Assembly: GCA_030066455.1 (NCBI GenBank)
Contig: JASJBQ010000086.1
Location: forward strand, 1 to 13,548
Direction of reading: 5' to 3'
DNA: 13,548 bases
Source of the DNA: Desulfobacterales bacterium
GTDB lineage: Bacteria; Desulfobacterota; Desulfobacteria; Desulfobacterales; UBA5852
Part shown: positions 13,288 to 13,548 of the stretch, in pieces
Layout of the letters: the number at the start of each line of letters is the position of its first letter
Position numbering within the stretch: the first letter of the stretch is position 1
Made by a program: the position numbers and the translations under genes
The notes under the pieces: model-generated
The model's database searches: none
What the model saw: the letters and a program-made list of their open reading frames with translations, nothing else
What the model was told of the DNA's origin: nothing

Positions 13288-13518
13288 TTATTCGATGATC
13301 TCCAGCACCGTGCGTTTTTTGATCTTGGCCGAGGCCGCGCTCAGAATGGTCCGCATGGCGCGCGCCGTTCGACCTTGTTTACCGATTACCTTACCCAGAT
13401 CCTCTTTGGCCACCTTTAGCTCGAGAACAGACGTCTGATTTCCCTCGACCTCGGAAACCTGCACCATTTCCGGATTGTCAACGAGCGCCCGTGCGATGTA
13501 ATCGATCAGGTCTCTCAT
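13288..13518 (-). CDS. khpA: KH-domain RNA-binding protein KhpA
   Basis: A 76-aa single KH-domain protein that binds RNA. In several bacteria it pairs with KhpB in small-RNA and cell-shape control. The KH signature is [18 protein letters not shown] (42-59), with the GxxG loop as GKQG. The N-terminal [18 protein letters not shown] and the closing basic [12 protein letters not shown] are typical. Length matches the family. The start ATG has AAAGGAG about eight bases upstream. It heads the visible cluster; rpsP is the usual gene just upstream and would lie outside the window, but no rpsP sequence can be confirmed in the last 30 bases. Confidence 0.95.
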   Translation of the reverse strand: MRDLIDYIARALVDNPEMVQVSEVEGNQTSVLELKVAKEDLGKVIGKQGRTARAMRTILSAASAKIKKRTVLEIIE

Positions 13519-13548
13519 AGCTCCATCTCCTTTGTTGGTGGGCGAGAA

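Noticed and set aside
13519..13548. C-terminal end of rpsP
   Set aside because: Gene order predicts rpsP upstream of khpA, but 30 bases give no recognisable S16 sequence, and an in-frame TGA overlapping the khpA start is not enough to call it.

Overview
The window is GC-rich, gene-dense bacterial chromosome with no sign of a phage, insertion sequence, CRISPR array, tRNA or rRNA. Gene order and families point to a Desulfobacterota-type anaerobe (Desulfobacteraceae or Desulfosarcina-like). The clues are a PF09936 SPOUT methyltransferase between trmD and rplS, a fused ADP-forming acetyl-CoA synthetase, a zinc-ribbon/MJ0042-type protein, and an AMP-binding enzyme with a variant P-loop. The taxonomic call is inference.

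Right half (6236-13518, all minus strand). This is the ribosome-maturation cluster khpA-rimM-trmD-[PF09936 RNA methyltransferase]-rplS-rnhB-yraN-rsmI, tightly packed with short gaps or overlaps. Two metabolic genes follow in the same direction: a 719-aa ADP-forming acetate-CoA ligase and a 4'-phosphopantetheinyl transferase with a probable TTG start. The methyltransferase has no ATG, GTG or TTG at its conserved N-terminus, so a rare start (ATC or CTG) or a sequence error is likely.

Middle (1971-6178). A 191-aa protein with three zinc ribbons lies on the plus strand behind a good sigma-70-type promoter (TTGACA, 17 bp, TATTCT). Divergent to it is a minus-strand run: an AMP-binding acyl-CoA synthetase-like protein with altered A3 and A10 catalytic motifs, a beta-CASP metallo-beta-lactamase RNase-like protein with a basic insertion, and a 58-aa coiled-coil protein.

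Left part (1-1970). At the edge are a membrane-anchored thioredoxin-fold protein and a truncated rhodanese, four bases apart. Between them and a 64-aa HEAT-like protein is a plus-strand locus: a 50-aa protein with twin CX3C motifs behind a near-perfect Shine-Dalgarno, then a GC-rich foldable stretch and a strong hairpin. An AT-rich island with a 10-bp direct repeat follows at 1841-1884.

Most of the window is ordinary housekeeping DNA. The best candidates for something undescribed are the twin-CX3C mini-protein with its structured 3' region, the acyl-CoA synthetase lacking canonical adenylation residues, and the methyltransferase start codon.
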